From contig JAGTXO010000029.1 in NCBI GenBank assembly GCA_019448385.1, forward strand, positions 1-64,000: a stretch of 64,000 bases of DNA, given 5' to 3'. The notes below the pieces were generated by a model. It was given only the letters and a program-made list of their open reading frames with translations, did not search any database and was not told the DNA's origin. Each line of letters begins with the position of its first letter. Position 1 is the stretch's first letter. The position numbers were made by a program, and so were the translations under genes. This document shows, piece after piece, positions 24,701 through 36,800 of the stretch. Source of the DNA: Diacronema lutheri. Its lineage: Eukaryota > Haptophyta > Pavlovophyceae > Pavlovales > Pavlovaceae.

Positions 24701-25332
24701 CCGCTCGACGGTCCGCATCTTCTCGACGTTCGCCTTGGTGAGCAGGTTGTCCGTGGCGATGTCCTCATACGCGAGCACGACCTCGAAGAGCGTCAACGAG
24801 CGCTCCTGATCCTCGTCGTCGTCCTCGTCGTCGTCCAGCCTGCGCGCGCGCCTGTCGTTGTCGGACTCGACGTACTGGTCCTGCTGCATCTCCTGGAACC
24901 CGAGCCCGCGCAGCACGACGGTCTCGTACTTGGGGTTGAACCACGGGATCGCGCTGCGTGGGTGCGCGGCGCGCCGTCGCGCGCGACATCACATGCGTAC
25001 ACGCGCGGTGTGAGCCGCACGTCGCGGCGAGGCGCGCGCGCGCGCGTGCGCGCACAGCCATTTGCGCACCGCTCGGAGCGCGCGCGCGCGCGCGGCGCGC
25101 ACAAGATGTCGAGGAAGCCGGCGCGGTTGCCGGTTTCGATGCCGATGACCGCGATCGTGAGGACGATGATTGTCACCAGCATCGTCCACATGCACGTGCA
25201 CGGCCACCGCAGGATGACCTTGGTGATGCGCGCCACCTTAATCTCGTCCTCGCCGTCGTGCTTGTCGACCGGACGCATGCCATCGGCGTCTTTCACCTGC
25301 CCTGTTGGCGACGGCGGCTGCTGAGTGAGCAT
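21722..25332 (-). CDS. Dispatched-like RND membrane protein, copy A (1033 aa)
   Basis: RND-superfamily membrane protein with a sterol-sensing-type core, related to Dispatched/Patched; in animals such proteins export lipid-anchored ligands or move sterols, but the algal substrate is unknown. Five exons: 25103-25332, 23792-24953, 22530-23674, 22170-22401, 21722-22054; three GTGCGC donors and one GTACGC. Order: short cytosolic N-terminus, TM1 (TMLVTIIVLTIAVIG), Cys-rich first ectodomain, TM2-6, the RND motif GADDIF followed by VFMDTW, then a second ectodomain, and the last TM set with TIGLAIDYSV and NSLFGFFIFFTSLWSLLLTF. Start ATG 25332 aligns with copy B. The frame stays open further upstream to ATG 25767, so a longer N-terminus is possible. 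Divergent from the small gene at 25757. Confidence 0.88.
21770..25266 (-). repeat. Inverted segmental duplication, arm A (Dispatched-like gene)
   Basis: About 3.5 kb nearly identical to 33946-37429 in reverse orientation, introns included; exons 2, 3 and 4 have exactly the same lengths in both copies (1162, 1145 and 232 nt). Similarity ends inside the coding region at both ends: the first ~22 and last ~15 codons differ. Confidence 0.9.
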
Positions 25333-25756
25333 TGGACTTGGGCGTGCACGAGGGTCCTGGGTCGCGGGGACTTGGTGGCTCCGCGCCGGCCGCTCGACCA
25401 CTTGCTTGGTATCCCGCAGCCGATTTGCTTCGGACGTGGTTAAATAAACCCCGATGGGGTGAATAATTTTCCGGAAGTCGCCGCCTGAGGAAAATATGAG
25501 GAAAACAGCTGTTCGGCGATTTCTCGCTTCCCTGGCCGACACGTAGAGCGAGAACGATGTGATCGTGAGGCCAAAGAACAGATTGGCAGGCCTGCACAAG
25601 ACGATGCTGTACGTCGCTGTTGGCCATCCACGTCCCGCGCCCGCTTCTTTGTCCGCTTCTGCGCACGGCTCGGCAGCGCCTGCGCGAACACGCGGCGTCG
25701 ATTCCGAATGCTGATGCTTGCGGGCGGTGAATACAGTAACAGTCGAAACAGCAAGA

Positions 25757-26266
25757 ATGGAAGACATGGACGTCAATGTGCGCCGGTGCCCGGAGTGGCA
25801 ACGGCGGCAGCGGTCGTCGCTGCCCCACCACCACAGCTTTGGTGGCGCTGCGCTCCCCTCTGGCTCGACTGTGCTATTTGCGAGCGAGTCAGCGCTCGGG
25901 CTCGCGGCGCCAGCGCGGATCGTTTACAAGGCCGTCGCGACAGAGGAGCGTGACGCGCAAACGCGCTACTTCTCCATCTTCGCGGGAAGGCGGCTTGAGT
26001 ACAAGATCGGGCGTGCCGCCTCCGGGCTCAAGCACGGATCCGAGGCGCATGGCGGCGTCTTCTGTTACCAGACCGTCGCGCAGGCGCTGGAGGCACGCGT
26101 GCCAGCACGATCGGCGATGCGCAAGGCGCCGCGTGCTGTCCTCGCGTGCAGGCCAGCGTCCGCTGACGGCACAAAGCTCGGGGCTGGCAAAATCCGGTAC
26201 AGCACGCTCATCCCCGTGGCGCGGCTCGACGTCGACGCGACGCTTCAACCCGAGTGGCGCCGATGA
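25757..26266 (+). CDS. Small uncharacterised protein (169 aa)
   Basis: Frame from ATG 25757 (MEDMDVNVRRCPEWQRR) to TGA 26266. Composition is protein-like rather than repeat-like. The core reads RYFSIFAGRRLEYKIGRAAS, then HGGVFCYQTVAQALEARVPA, which recalls small beta-rich domains with a Y-x-HGG-x-Y-x-Y pattern found in algal and large-virus genomes; I cannot name the family with confidence. Its first codons overlap the possible N-terminal extension of copy A on the other strand. Convergent with the NYN gene, 86 bp between stops. Confidence 0.6.
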   Translation: MEDMDVNVRRCPEWQRRQRSSLPHHHSFGGAALPSGSTVLFASESALGLAAPARIVYKAVATEERDAQTRYFSIFAGRRLEYKIGRAASGLKHGSEAHGGVFCYQTVAQALEARVPARSAMRKAPRAVLACRPASADGTKLGAGKIRYSTLIPVARLDVDATLQPEWRR

Positions 26267-26352
26267 CGAGCGCTGGCGGCAATGTGGACTGACCGAGTCT
26301 GATGCCTTGCGCCTCACGCGCGCTCCGGGCAGACCCCGTCCAGCGCACGGCA

Positions 26353-28187
26353 TCACAAGCCCAACGCGTCCATCGCCAATGCAGACGGCGACGCGTCGCC
26401 GCTGGATGCGTCGCCGCTTCCATCAGCGCCGACCGGTCGCGCGTCCGAGTCGTTGCTGCCATCGCTCGCACGTAGCTCGTGCCCCGCGACGTCGGGCTCG
26501 CGCGAGAGCCACACGTCGAGCGCGGCGAGCGCGGCCTGGCGCTCACCAAGTGGGCTCAGCGCGCCCTCCGCGCGCCCGTGCGCGTCCGCATGCCGCGCGC
26601 GCGTCGATCGGAGCACCCGACGCTCCCTGCGCGTAAGTTTGGGCCGCGCGTACTCAGCGGCCACCGCCATGGCCGCGACGCGCGCGCCCGCGCTCGCACC
26701 GGACGCGTCCGGCGCGTGCGCGCTGCCCGCGGGCGTATCAGCGCCCGCCGCGCCGTCAGAGTCCAACGCGCCACCGCCGCGCGCCGCCTCGTCAAGCGAG
26801 CGCGCAAAGCGAAGCAGCGCCGCGCGGCCATCGCCGTCCAGCCGGCGGTCGTCGAGGAGAGGGCGCGGCCGCGCGCGCTCGCCGCACGCGTCGTTGAAAG
26901 CGCGTACATACGCGGCGAGCCACGCCGCGCCGCCGTCGGCGCCGCCCTCGACAGACGACGCGTCGCAAACGGCCGCGCCGCGCGAGAGTAACCGTCGAAG
27001 GCGCTCCGCGAGCACGACCCGATGCCACGTCTGCTCTTTAAAAAGAGAGCTACGCACCAACGGCCCTCGCCCGGCGCGCGCGCGGCGCGCGCGGCGCGGC
27101 CGGCGGCGCGCGGGCGAGGTCGTCGAGGTGTGCGCGCGCAGCTCGGCCTCTGACTCCTCAAACCACGCGCCGAACGGGTCCGCGGGCGCCGCGGACGACG
27201 GCGCCAGCTCGGGCGCCACGCATTCGAGCGAAGCGTCAACGCCTGGGGCTGGTTCGGGCGCCACGCACTCGAGCGAAGCGTCAACGCCCCGGGCTGGTTC
27301 GTCCACGGCGTCGGCAGCCTCTGCCAGCGGCACGCCGCCAGGCGCGAGCGCGAGCGCGGCCGCGGCCGCGGCCGCGGCCGCGCCGGCGTTCGCCGCGCTG
27401 CGCTCGGCACCCATCGTCTCTGCAAGCGGCGCGATCAGCGCGGCAAAATCACCCGAGCTGATGGCACGCACGCGCACGCGCGCCGAGCCGCGCGCTGCGG
27501 GCGCGGGCAGCGCGGCGAGCGCGCCGTCCGCGGCCGTCGCGCGCTGCACGAGCTCGCGGTCTGAGGTGGCGACCCAGACGCGGCGCGCGCCCGCGCGGAG
27601 CAGCACGCCCGTCTGCGCGGCAATCAGGTCGTCCGCCGTCGCGCTAGGGCCGGCAAACGCTAGGCCAACGCCGTCGGCCGCAAACGCGCACGAGCAGGCG
27701 CCATGATCCCAAACGACGACGACACGCCCGTCGAGGTCGTGCACCCGCGCCCACGCGCGGACGAGCGCCTCGAGCCGCGTGCTTGACCAGCGAAAGCCGT
27801 GGTATCCGCGCACTGCGAGGACGGACGCGCGCGGCGCGGCGCGCGATCGGTGCACGCGCGCGCGCGCGTCGAAACGGCAAAGACACAGTCTGTGCAGCGC
27901 ACGAGAGCGCGCGCGCGCGCGCCGAGCGCACCATTGTTTCCGTCGATCAGCACGCACGACTCCGACGCGCACGCGGCAAGCTGCGCGTTGAGGCGCGCGG
28001 CGCGGTCGGGCGGCAGCCACGGCTGCGACGCGCCGGCGGCGCGGAGCTGGCGCAGCAGCGCACGCGGTTTGGGCGTGGGCGGCGACGCGACCGTCGTGCT
28101 CCCCTCGGCCAGGCTGCGCGATAGGCCGAGCGCGAGCGCGAGCGCGAGCGCGAGCGCGAGCGCGCCGTGCCACGCGCGCGGCGCCAT
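26353..28187 (-). CDS. Secreted or organellar NYN (YacP-type PIN-like) nuclease domain protein (571 aa)
   Basis: Two exons: 27932-28187 and 26353-27812, GTGCGC donor, phase 1. The N-terminus from ATG 28187 is a signal peptide of alternating Ala/Leu. The NYN domain spans the splice: VLIDGNN + VRGYHGFRWS, then VVVVWDHG, ATADDLIA and WVATSDREL, which give the acidic residues of a PIN-like metal site (first Asp in IDGNN, Asp in TADD, Asp in TSD). A second conserved block, FKEQTWHRVVLAERLRRLL, follows the domain as in plant homologues. The C-terminal third is Ala/Ser/Asp-rich and basic (KLTRRERRVLR). An Ala-Pro linker holds a tandem copy of GVDASLECVAPE. The signal peptide could start a bipartite plastid signal; the role is probably RNA processing, by inference. 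Confidence 0.8.
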
Positions 28188-28237
28188 CGCCACGAACGGG
28201 ACACAAGCGGCTCTCAGATCAGAGGGGCGCGCCGTCG
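28188..28237. promoter_or_regulatory. 50-bp divergent promoter between the NYN gene and the SNF2 helicase
   Basis: Only 50 bp separate the start codons at 28187 (minus) and 28238 (plus). It contains the near-palindrome CTCTCAGATCAGAG. No TATA box. Transcription probably starts inside or very close to the coding regions. Confidence 0.5.
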
Positions 28238-31200
28238 ATGGCCAAGAACGCGCGCGCACGGCCGTCGGGTGTGCAGGCGAGCTCGGTGAAGCGCGCGCGC
28301 ACGACGTGCATCACGCTAGCCGTTGCGCGCAAGCCCACCCTCGACGCGCGCGCGGGCACCTTTCTCGCGCTCAGCCCGAGCGCATCGAGCGCGTGGGCGA
28401 GCAAGGCGGGCGCGCAGGAATCGGCGAGCCGCGGCCGGTCGGGCGACTTGCTGCGGCTGATCGGCACGGTGGAGATGCGTGTGAGCACGCCGCGTGCCGC
28501 CATCGCGTACGTCGCGCACGCCCAGCCTGCGGGCCAGCTGCGCAAGGCCACGGCCATGTGGGGCAGGAACGCGCAGGGCGAATGGTGGGACGATGAGACC
28601 GGCGAGCTGCTCGTCGTACCCACCATCTCGCTCGCGGCGCTCATGGCGGACGGCGTGACGCCGGACGCGGAGGATGACGTGGACGTGCTTGACGCCCTCT
28701 GCTCCCTCGCCGCGCCCGACGATTACCTCTGGCGGACGCCGCTGCTCAACACGATCGCCGAGCTCGCCGAGATCGCGCCCGCGCGGGGCGGCGCGGCGGG
28801 CGCGGGCGGCGACGAGGGCGGCGGCGGCGACAAGAGCGACGAGAACAGTGACGGTGGGGGTGCGGGCGGCGCGGCAAGGCGCGCGCCTGGCTCGGCGCGC
28901 GGCCGCGCGACACGTGATGGCCGCGGCCGAGGCCGCGGCCGCGGCCGAGGCCGCGACGGCGGCAGCGCCGCACCGCGCGCGGCGCGCGGCGCGGCCGCCG
29001 AGCCGCGAACCGGCCACTCGCACGTGCTGCGCATCGCGGTCTACGCAAGCCGGCTCTACTTTGAGACGAACGGCGGCGCGCTGTCGCGCACGATTTTCAA
29101 CCGCCTCACGCCGCCGGTCGCGCCCGTGCGCGCGCTTTCCAAGCTCGCGCCGCCGCCTGCTGGCCCCTCGTTCGCGCGCGGGCCATGCAGCGCGCCGCCC
29201 TTCTCCGCCGAGCACATCCTCAACGCGGCGGAGCACACGGGCGGGCGCGACGAGGCGCAGCCCGCCGGCCTCGCGCTGCGCATGCTTCCGTACCAGCGCC
29301 AGACACTCGCATGGCTCCTCGACATGGAAGACGACGCCATGCTGCCTGAAGGCGTGAACGGCCTTTTCTGGGAGGAGCGCTCGTTCGCCGATGGACGCGG
29401 CGCAAACGGCGGGCGTGATGGTGGCAGCGGCGGTAGCGGAGCGGTTGCTGAGGCCGACTGGATCGACGACGAAACGAAGGACGCTGCTGCCGCTGCCACC
29501 GCCGCCACAGCCGCCACCGCCGCCACCATCGCACCCTCAAGCTTCTTCTACTCACCGCAGCTCGGCGAGGCGCGGCTCGAGCGGCCGCCGGCCATCTGGG
29601 GCGGGATGCTGTGTGAGGAGATGGGCCTTGGCAAGACGCTCGAGATCGTTGCACTCATCCTCGCATCGGCGCAGCGCGCGCGCGCCGCCGGCGCCGCCGG
29701 CGCCGGCGCCGCTGGCGCGCCGCTTACGGGCCGCCGCCGCGCGGCGCGGCTGGTCGGCGTTGCGAACAGCGGCGCCGGCGCGGCCGGCGCCGGCGAGGCG
29801 CACGGCGCAACGCTCGTGATTGCGCCAGAGGAGCTGATTGGCCAATGGGAGGCCGAGATTGAGAAATCGACGACTCCGGACGCGCGGCTGCGCGTCCTCA
29901 CCTTCGGCAAGCTGGCGCCCGCGCGGCCGGAGGCCGGCACGGCTGGCGCGGCCGACGGCGCAGGCGCGCTGCGCGGCAGCAATGGGCCGCAGGCGCGCCA
30001 GTGCACCGTGGCCGAGCTCGAGGCGGCGGACGTGGTCCTCGCATCCTATGGCGAGCTCGAGCGCAGCCGCGTCCTCGGCAGCGTGCGCTGGGCGCGCGTG
30101 TGCCTTGACGAAATGCAGCACGTCCGCTCGGCTACGACCAAAGTCGCAAAGTCGGCCGAGCGGCTGCACGCGCGCCGCCGGTGGCTCGTGAGCGGCACGC
30201 CGCTGTACGCGGGGATCGACGACCTGCGCGGCGAGCTCAACTTCCTCGGCGTGAGCCCCTTCGGCGCCGGACACGAGGACGGCTTCTGGCAGTGGTGCGT
30301 AGGCAAGCCGTGGGAGCAGGCGGACCCGAGTGTGCTCGACACACTTGGCGTGCTCCTGTCCGGTCTCATGATGCGGCACTCCAAGGCGCAGACGGACGTG
30401 CGCACGGGCCTGCCGATTCTGCAGCTGCCCGCGCAGACCGTCACCTACGTGCCCGTCGCCCTCTACGCCTCGGAGCGCGCGGTCTACAATTTCGTCGAGA
30501 GCGCGCTCGTCGGGCGCGCTCGCGCGCGGATTGAGGGGAGCGTCGCGCTCGCCGCCATGGGGTTCGGCGGCAACGGCGTTGGCGGCGGCGTTGGCGGCGG
30601 CGGCGTTGGTGGCGCGTTCGCGCACCGCGCGGCGGTCGCGCGCTTCGCCGGCGCTACGGAGGTTGAGCAAGGTCTTCGCCTGCTGCGCGAGCTCGTCGGC
30701 ACGGCGTGCGCGCTCGGCGGCGGCGGCGGCGTCATGCACCAGCTGCGACTGCTGCACGCGCTCGAGGTGGGGTTCGCCGCGGAGCAGGAGGAGGCGTTCG
30801 CGCAGGTTTTGAACGAGCACGGCCTTGCGGGCGCGGGCGCGGGCGGCGTGCGCTCGCCGCTCGACGGGATCCGACGCATGTTGCCCGCTGACGTGATCCG
30901 CAAGCTGACGCGCGGCACGGACATCAACGACTCCCTCGCGATGCGGCGCGGCGCCGGTGCGATGGGTCTCGTCTCGTACGGCGCGAGCGCGTCGGCCGGC
31001 GTGCACGAGCGGAATCGCGCGCGCGCTGTCGTCGTGTCGGACGTCAGCGAGGAGCTCGCGCGGTGCACGCACCGCGCCGCGCAGCTCGGCGCCGCGCTTG
31101 AGGATGCGACGGGCGCCGCGGCGCGCGGCCGCTGGCGGTGGGCGGTGGAGGTGGTCACGTGCTCGCCGCTCGCGTACCGTCCGTGGAACGATTGCGCGCG

Positions 31201-33629
31201 AGCGGACGCCGCCGAGCTCGCGCCGGGCGCTCGCGCGCACACCGCCGCGCGCTTCTGGGCGCGTGCGTGGCGTTTCCGCTCGCGGCTGCTCTCGGCGATT
31301 CTGCACGCGCGCGACGCCGCGGAGGCGGAGGTCGAGGCGGAGGTCGAGGCGGAGGCGAAGGCGGAGGCGGAGGCGGAGGCGGAGGCGGAGGCGGAGGTCG
31401 GCGTGGACGCGGCGGAGGGCGCGCGCTTCGCGCCGGACACGGGCGGGCGCGAGGTGCATGCCCTCTTTGGCGGCGGCTGGTGGGCGCTGGTGTGCGCGCG
31501 CACCGCGCGCGAGGCGCGCGAGGCGCGCGATGCCGCCAAGCGCGGTGCGGGCTCGGGCGCGGGCTCGGGCATGGGCGCGGGCGCGGGCGCAGGCGCGGGC
31601 GCAGGCGCGGGCGCAGGCGGCGGCGGTGCGCGTGCCGCCATCGTGGCCGCGCCCGCTCGGCCGAAGAGAGCCAGCCGCGCCGCGGCGCGCACGGCGGGCA
31701 AGATTGCCGGCGCTGTCGCGCGCGCCGAGGCCGCCGACGCCGCCTCGGCCTCGTCGTCCGATTCAGAGCGACCGCGCGCAAAGTCCGGCCGCGCGCGGCC
31801 GGACGCGCGCGCGCGCGCCGGCGCGGACGCGCGCGCGCAGTTGGCGGCGGCCGAACCGCTTGGGCCGCTCGTCGAGCTGCAAATACAAATGCCTCTCGCC
31901 GCGGCCGAGCGCGGGCCGTGGGCCGGCCCGCTGCCGGCCGCGCCGCAGCCGGCCGCGCCACAGCCGCGGCTGCACCTCCTTGCGCCCATTGGCTGGCGGC
32001 CGCGCGCAGGACGCGCGCGCGGTGCGGCAAGCTCGTGGCGCGACGACACGGGCCGTTCGCCGCTCGAGCACGTGTGCACGGCTGACTGCGTGCGCGCTCA
32101 CGCCGTCGAGCACGCGGCGGAGGTGCTTGCGCGCACGCGCGCCGCGCGCGCCGAGGTTGCGAGGCTGCGCGCGGCGATCGGGGCAATCGGGCAACGCGCG
32201 GCGCAGATGACGCACGCCGAACAGCACGGCATCTCGCTCATGCAGGTCGAGCAACGCGGCTTCTCCGAGCTCCTCGCGCTCGCGCGCGGCGAGGCGGTCA
32301 ACGCGACGTGCCCGATCTGCTACGACGCGCTCGGCGCGTGCGGGCCGCCCGTGATCATTCAGGGCTGCGCGCACTTCACGTGCAGAGGGTGCATGGCAGC
32401 ACACGTCTCATACACGCGCGCGATGCGCGCACAAGTCGGACTGACCCTCGTCGATCGGCAGGCGCAGGCGGACTCGACGTGCGCCCTCTGCCGGCGCGCC
32501 TTTTCTGTCGACGAGCTGATTGAGATATTACCCGCGCAAACGCACGCTGGCCCGCCCGCCGCCGACGGCGGCGAGCGCGCGAGCGCGCCCGCCGCCGCCG
32601 TCGCCTCGGCCGCCGCGCGCACGGACGGCGCCGGCCCATCGTCGGAGGGCACGTGCCGTGTGCCCGCCTTCACGCCCGCCGCCACGCGCGCGCAGTACGA
32701 GGCGTGCCCGCCCGCACGCGAGGCTTTAATGGCGCGCGCGATCCCGGCACTGCCACTCTTTGACGCGCGGCTGCTTGACCACCTGTGCGCCGCGACGGGC
32801 CTCGAGCCGCCCGCACCGCCCAACGCGTCGCAGCCGCGCGCGCACCGTTCGGCAAAGCTTCGCCGCCTCCTCGCCGACCTCGCGCCCGTCCTCGCGCGGC
32901 GCGAGAAGGCGGTCGTGCTTTCAGCGCATCGGTTGATGATCGAGTACGTCTCGCGCGCGCTCGCGGACGACGGCGTCGGCCACCGCAAGGTGTGCGCGTC
33001 GGCCGGCCGGCGCGAGGCGCAGGCGCGCGCCGTCTCTGAGTGGGCCGCCGATCCCGCGCTGCCTGTCTTCCTCCTGCATGCCGGCGTGGCGGCCGCGGGC
33101 CTGACCCTCGTCGCCGCGCACCACGTCTTCCTCCTCGATGTGCTACCATACGAGGCCGAGGAGCAGCAGGCGCTCAACCGCTGCCATCGCATCGGGCAAC
33201 GACACGACGTTACGTGCACGGTGCGCGCGCGCGCCGCGGCGGCTCGGAAGGGTGCGCGCGTGCGGCGCGCGCTACGCGCGCGGCGCGACTCACGCGCGGC
33301 GCGGTGTGCCCACCTGTTCCTCGCTGTGCTCGCAGGTGTACTACGCGCCAGGGACGGTGGAGGAGCGGCTGCTCGCCTTTCGCGCGCACGAGGCGGCTGA
33401 GCGGCGCGGCGCGGACGCGGGCGGCGCGGCGGAGGCGCTGAGCGTGCTCGCCGGCAGTGGCGCGGGGGGAGGGCGCGGCCTGACGCACACTCAGGCGAAG
33501 CTGGCGTACACCCTTGGCATTTCCGCCGGCGACGCGCACGGCGGCGCGCCAGACGCCACGCCGGCAGCTGCAGCGACAGCCGCGTGTTCGCCCGACGGCC
33601 AGCACCGTCTGCCACTGTCCAGTGCCTGA
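28238..33629 (+). CDS. SHPRH/RAD5-type SNF2 ATPase with internal RING finger (1758 aa)
   Basis: Nuclear SNF2-family translocase and likely E3 ubiquitin ligase, of the group that acts in post-replication repair and chromatin. Exons 28238-33220 and 33336-33629 (GTGCGC donor, phase 0). Residues ~345-360 are LRMLPYQRQTLAWLL. The Walker A motif is EEMGLGKTLE (~460), the DExx box is DEMQ (~622) and SGTPL is at ~650, followed by DLRGELNFLGVSPFG, typical of SHPRH/IRC20. A C3HC4 RING lies at ~1357-1425 (CPICYDAL...GCAHFTCRGCM...CALCRRAF), between the two helicase halves. The C-terminal helicase half has VVLSAHRLMIEYVSRAL, GVAAAGLTLVAAHHVFLLDV and NRCHRIGQ; VYYAPGTVEERLL is coded by exon 2. Linkers hold Ala-Glu and Gly-Ala repeats. 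No HIRAN, PHD or H1/5 domain was recognised. Confidence 0.88.
31318..31400 (+). repeat. GAGGCG hexamer run coding (Ala-Glu)n in the SNF2 gene
   Basis: Tandem GAGGCG/GAGGTC units reading as alternating Glu-Ala/Val, a low-complexity helix-prone insert between helicase halves. Similar Ala-Glu runs occur in VPS8 (near 4975-5020) and the TRAPPC10-like gene (near 58110-58165). Confidence 0.85.
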
Positions 33630-33819
33630 CCACAACACCTGACGGGGTCGGCAGTTGCCAGTTCGGACACTTTCGTTCTCACCCGAACAATTTCCCGGCC
33701 GCGTCCCTTTGCTATCCTTCGGCGCGTCGAAAGTCGAGTGAAAAGAGGCCGAGCATCTTTCGCTTCGCCGACCCCCTCCCCGCACTTCTCCTAACGGACG
33801 CATCTCGGCACAGCCGCGG

Positions 33820-36800
33820 ATGGAGGGCAGCACCGAAGCACCGCCGCGCACGGTGCCTGAGAGCGACGCGTCGACGGCGTCCGCCAAGCCGCCGTCCGCC
33901 CCGCCCCTCCCGCCGGCCAAGGCCGAGCCAGTGGTGCAGATGCATGACGAGCACGACGGCGAGGGCGAGATTAAGGTGGCGCGCATCACCAAGGTCATCC
34001 TGCGGTGGCCGTGCATGTGCATGTGGACGATGCTGGTGACAATCATCATCCTCACGATCGCGGTCATCGGCGCCGAGACGAGCAACCGCGCCGGCTTCCT
34101 CGACATCTTGTGTGCGCCGTCGCGCGCGCGCGCGCTCTGAGCGGCGCGCAGATGGCCGAGCGCGCGCGCGCGCGCGCCTCGCCGCGTCGCGCGCCTCATG
34201 CCATGCGCGCGCGCGCGCGCGCCGCACCGCGCGCGCCGCACGCAGCGCGATCCCGTGGTTCAACCCCAAGTACGAGACCGTCGTGCTGCGCGGGCTCGGG
34301 TTCCAGGAGATGCAGCAGGACCAGTACGTCGCGTCCGACAACGACAGGCGCGCGCGCAGGCTGGACAGCGACGAGGAGGACGACGAGGAGCAGGAGCGCT
34401 CGTCGACGCTCTTCCAGGTCGTGCTCGCGTACGAGGACATCGCCACGGACAACCTGCTCACCAAGGCGAACGTCGAGAAGATGCGGACCGTCGAGCGGTC
34501 GATCATGGCCGTTGACTGGGCGGCGCGCTGCCGGCTCAACTACAAGGACGAGGACCAGGAGGTGAAGGACGCAAAGTGCGCGGCGCCGCTCTCGCTGCTC
34601 AACTACGTGCACGTGGACAAGGACCAGCACAAGGATGGCTGCAAGGACGGCTTCTGCCTCGGCAGCTACGACTTTTGCGCGGGCAAGCTGCTCGGCACCA
34701 ACTTCTCGACGGGTCCGCCGCCCGACTGGGGCACCTTCCCGTGCCGCTCGACGGTCTTCGACTGGCGGCAGGCGACGCTGGCGGATGAGTCGGAGTGGGA
34801 CAAGCTGCTCGAGCGCAACCTCTGCTCGCCCGGCTTTGAGACCAAGTTCCTCCTCGACCGGCAGAACGAGGACTGCGACGGCGAGAAGGACATTTCGACC
34901 AAGTACGCGCGCTCGCGCTACTCGATCGGCTACCCGCTGCCCGGCTTCAAGAACACGGACGACGACCGGAACGAGCAGAGCGCGCGGCTCGCCGGCGGCA
35001 TCTTTGGGCGCCGCGACGCCACGTACGGCCCTGCGCTCCTCGCCTCGCTCTCGACGGCGATCGACGAGGTGTCGGCGACGTCGGCGCGCGCGGGCACGTT
35101 CAACAACCGTACGGTCAACGGCAAGACGATCAACGTCTTCTTCTCCGAGAGCGTGACGGGGCGCGAGCAGGACGTGCAGTTTCAGGGCGTGCTGCTCTCC
35201 GTTCTCGCGCTCATCTTCGTGTGGGCGTACATCTGGTTCAACGTCGGCTCGCTCTTCCTCGCGCTCACGGGCACGTTCGAGATTGTCGCGTCGCTCCCGC
35301 TCGCGTGGTTCATTTGGCGCTTCGTGCTGTGGCAGCTGCGCCTCGACATCTTCGCCTTCTCGCTCATCATCTTCCTCATCCTCTGCATCGGCGCCGACGA
35401 CATTTTCGTGCGCCGCATTTTTTCCCTTGCGCGCGCCCCGCGCGCCAGCCCCCACGGCGCAGCCTCCCGCCCTCGCACAGCCGCTCACGCACCACGCCCG
35501 CCCGCGCGCCCGCCCGCGCGCAGGTCTTCATGGACACGTGGAAGGCGTCGCGCTCGAAGCCGGCGAACATCTCGGGCTCGCTCGAGACGCGGCTGCAGTG
35601 GACGTACGGCCAGGCCGCCTCGGCCATGTTTACGACGACGGCGACGACCGTGCTCGCGCTGCTCATGACCGCGACATCGACGATCCCGTTCATCGCCTCG
35701 TTCGGCATCTTTGGCGCGCTCGTCGTCACGATGGACTACGTGCTCGTCATCTCGTGGTTCCCCGTCACCGTGATCGTCTACACGACCTACTTTGAGAAGG
35801 GCTGCTGGGCCAAGTGCTGCAGCTGCCTGCCGGGCTGCCGCGTCGACGCGACGCCGCCGGGCGAGCCCGTGCCCGAGCGCAAGTCGGTCATCTTCATCCG
35901 CGACAGGATCGCGCCCGTCTTCTTCAAGTATCGGCACCTCATGTTTGGCACCGGCATGCTGCTCATCGTCGCCATGTGCGCGGTGCTCGGCGTCCTGTAC
36001 GAGATCGCCGAGGACTTCCCCGACTTTTACGTGCCGGCGCACCCGTTCGCTGCGTACACCGCGATCACGCGCGACAAGTTCTTCACGGCGGATGACTGGA
36101 AGCACTCGGTCACGATGGTCTACGGCCTCGACCCGGATGCGCCCGTCAACCGTTCGCTCAACGGGCAGCTCACGCTCGACATCCAGAACGAGGAGGAGCT
36201 CGTGCGGAACTTTGTCAAGATTGACTTCAACGAGGACATGCAGTGGAAGCTGTGGGACGACTGCTCCGAGCTGCGCAAGGACCGCAAGCTCGTGGTCGGG
36301 CAGGAGGTGTACTGCCTGCTCAACGACCTGCAGAAGTGGAACCCCGGCGCGTGGCCGTACAAAGAGGAGAAGGACCTGCGCAAAGCGCTTGAAAAGTACT
36401 ACGACTCGAACGAGTACAGCGACATCGAGATTGAAAACTACGCGTTTTACACGGGCTTCGTCGCGGACGGCGACGAGGGCATCAAGGCGTACTGGGTGAG
36501 CTACAACGCCACCATCCCCAAGGAGGCCGCCTCGGGCCCCGCGTCGCTCAAGAAGTGGCAGAACCGGTGGGAGGAGGTGGCGGACAACGACTGCGCCGCG
36601 CCATGCTACCCGCACATGAACAACCCGCCGATCAGCCGGCCGGTCAATTGGGAGTTCATGACCATCATGTGCGCCGCGCGCCAAGTGCGCGACCCACCCG
36701 CGCGCATGGCCCCATGCGCCGCCGCGCTCGAATCGCGCGCTCATCCTCACCTCGACGCATCTGGGTCGCGCTGCGTTTGGCCGGGGCGCGCGCGCAGTGG

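Noticed and set aside
22442-25324. A 960-aa frame antisense to Dispatched copy A, and 430/421-aa frames antisense to copy B
   Set aside because: Antisense shadows caused by GC-biased third positions; the sense frames carry the membrane spans and the GADDIF motif.
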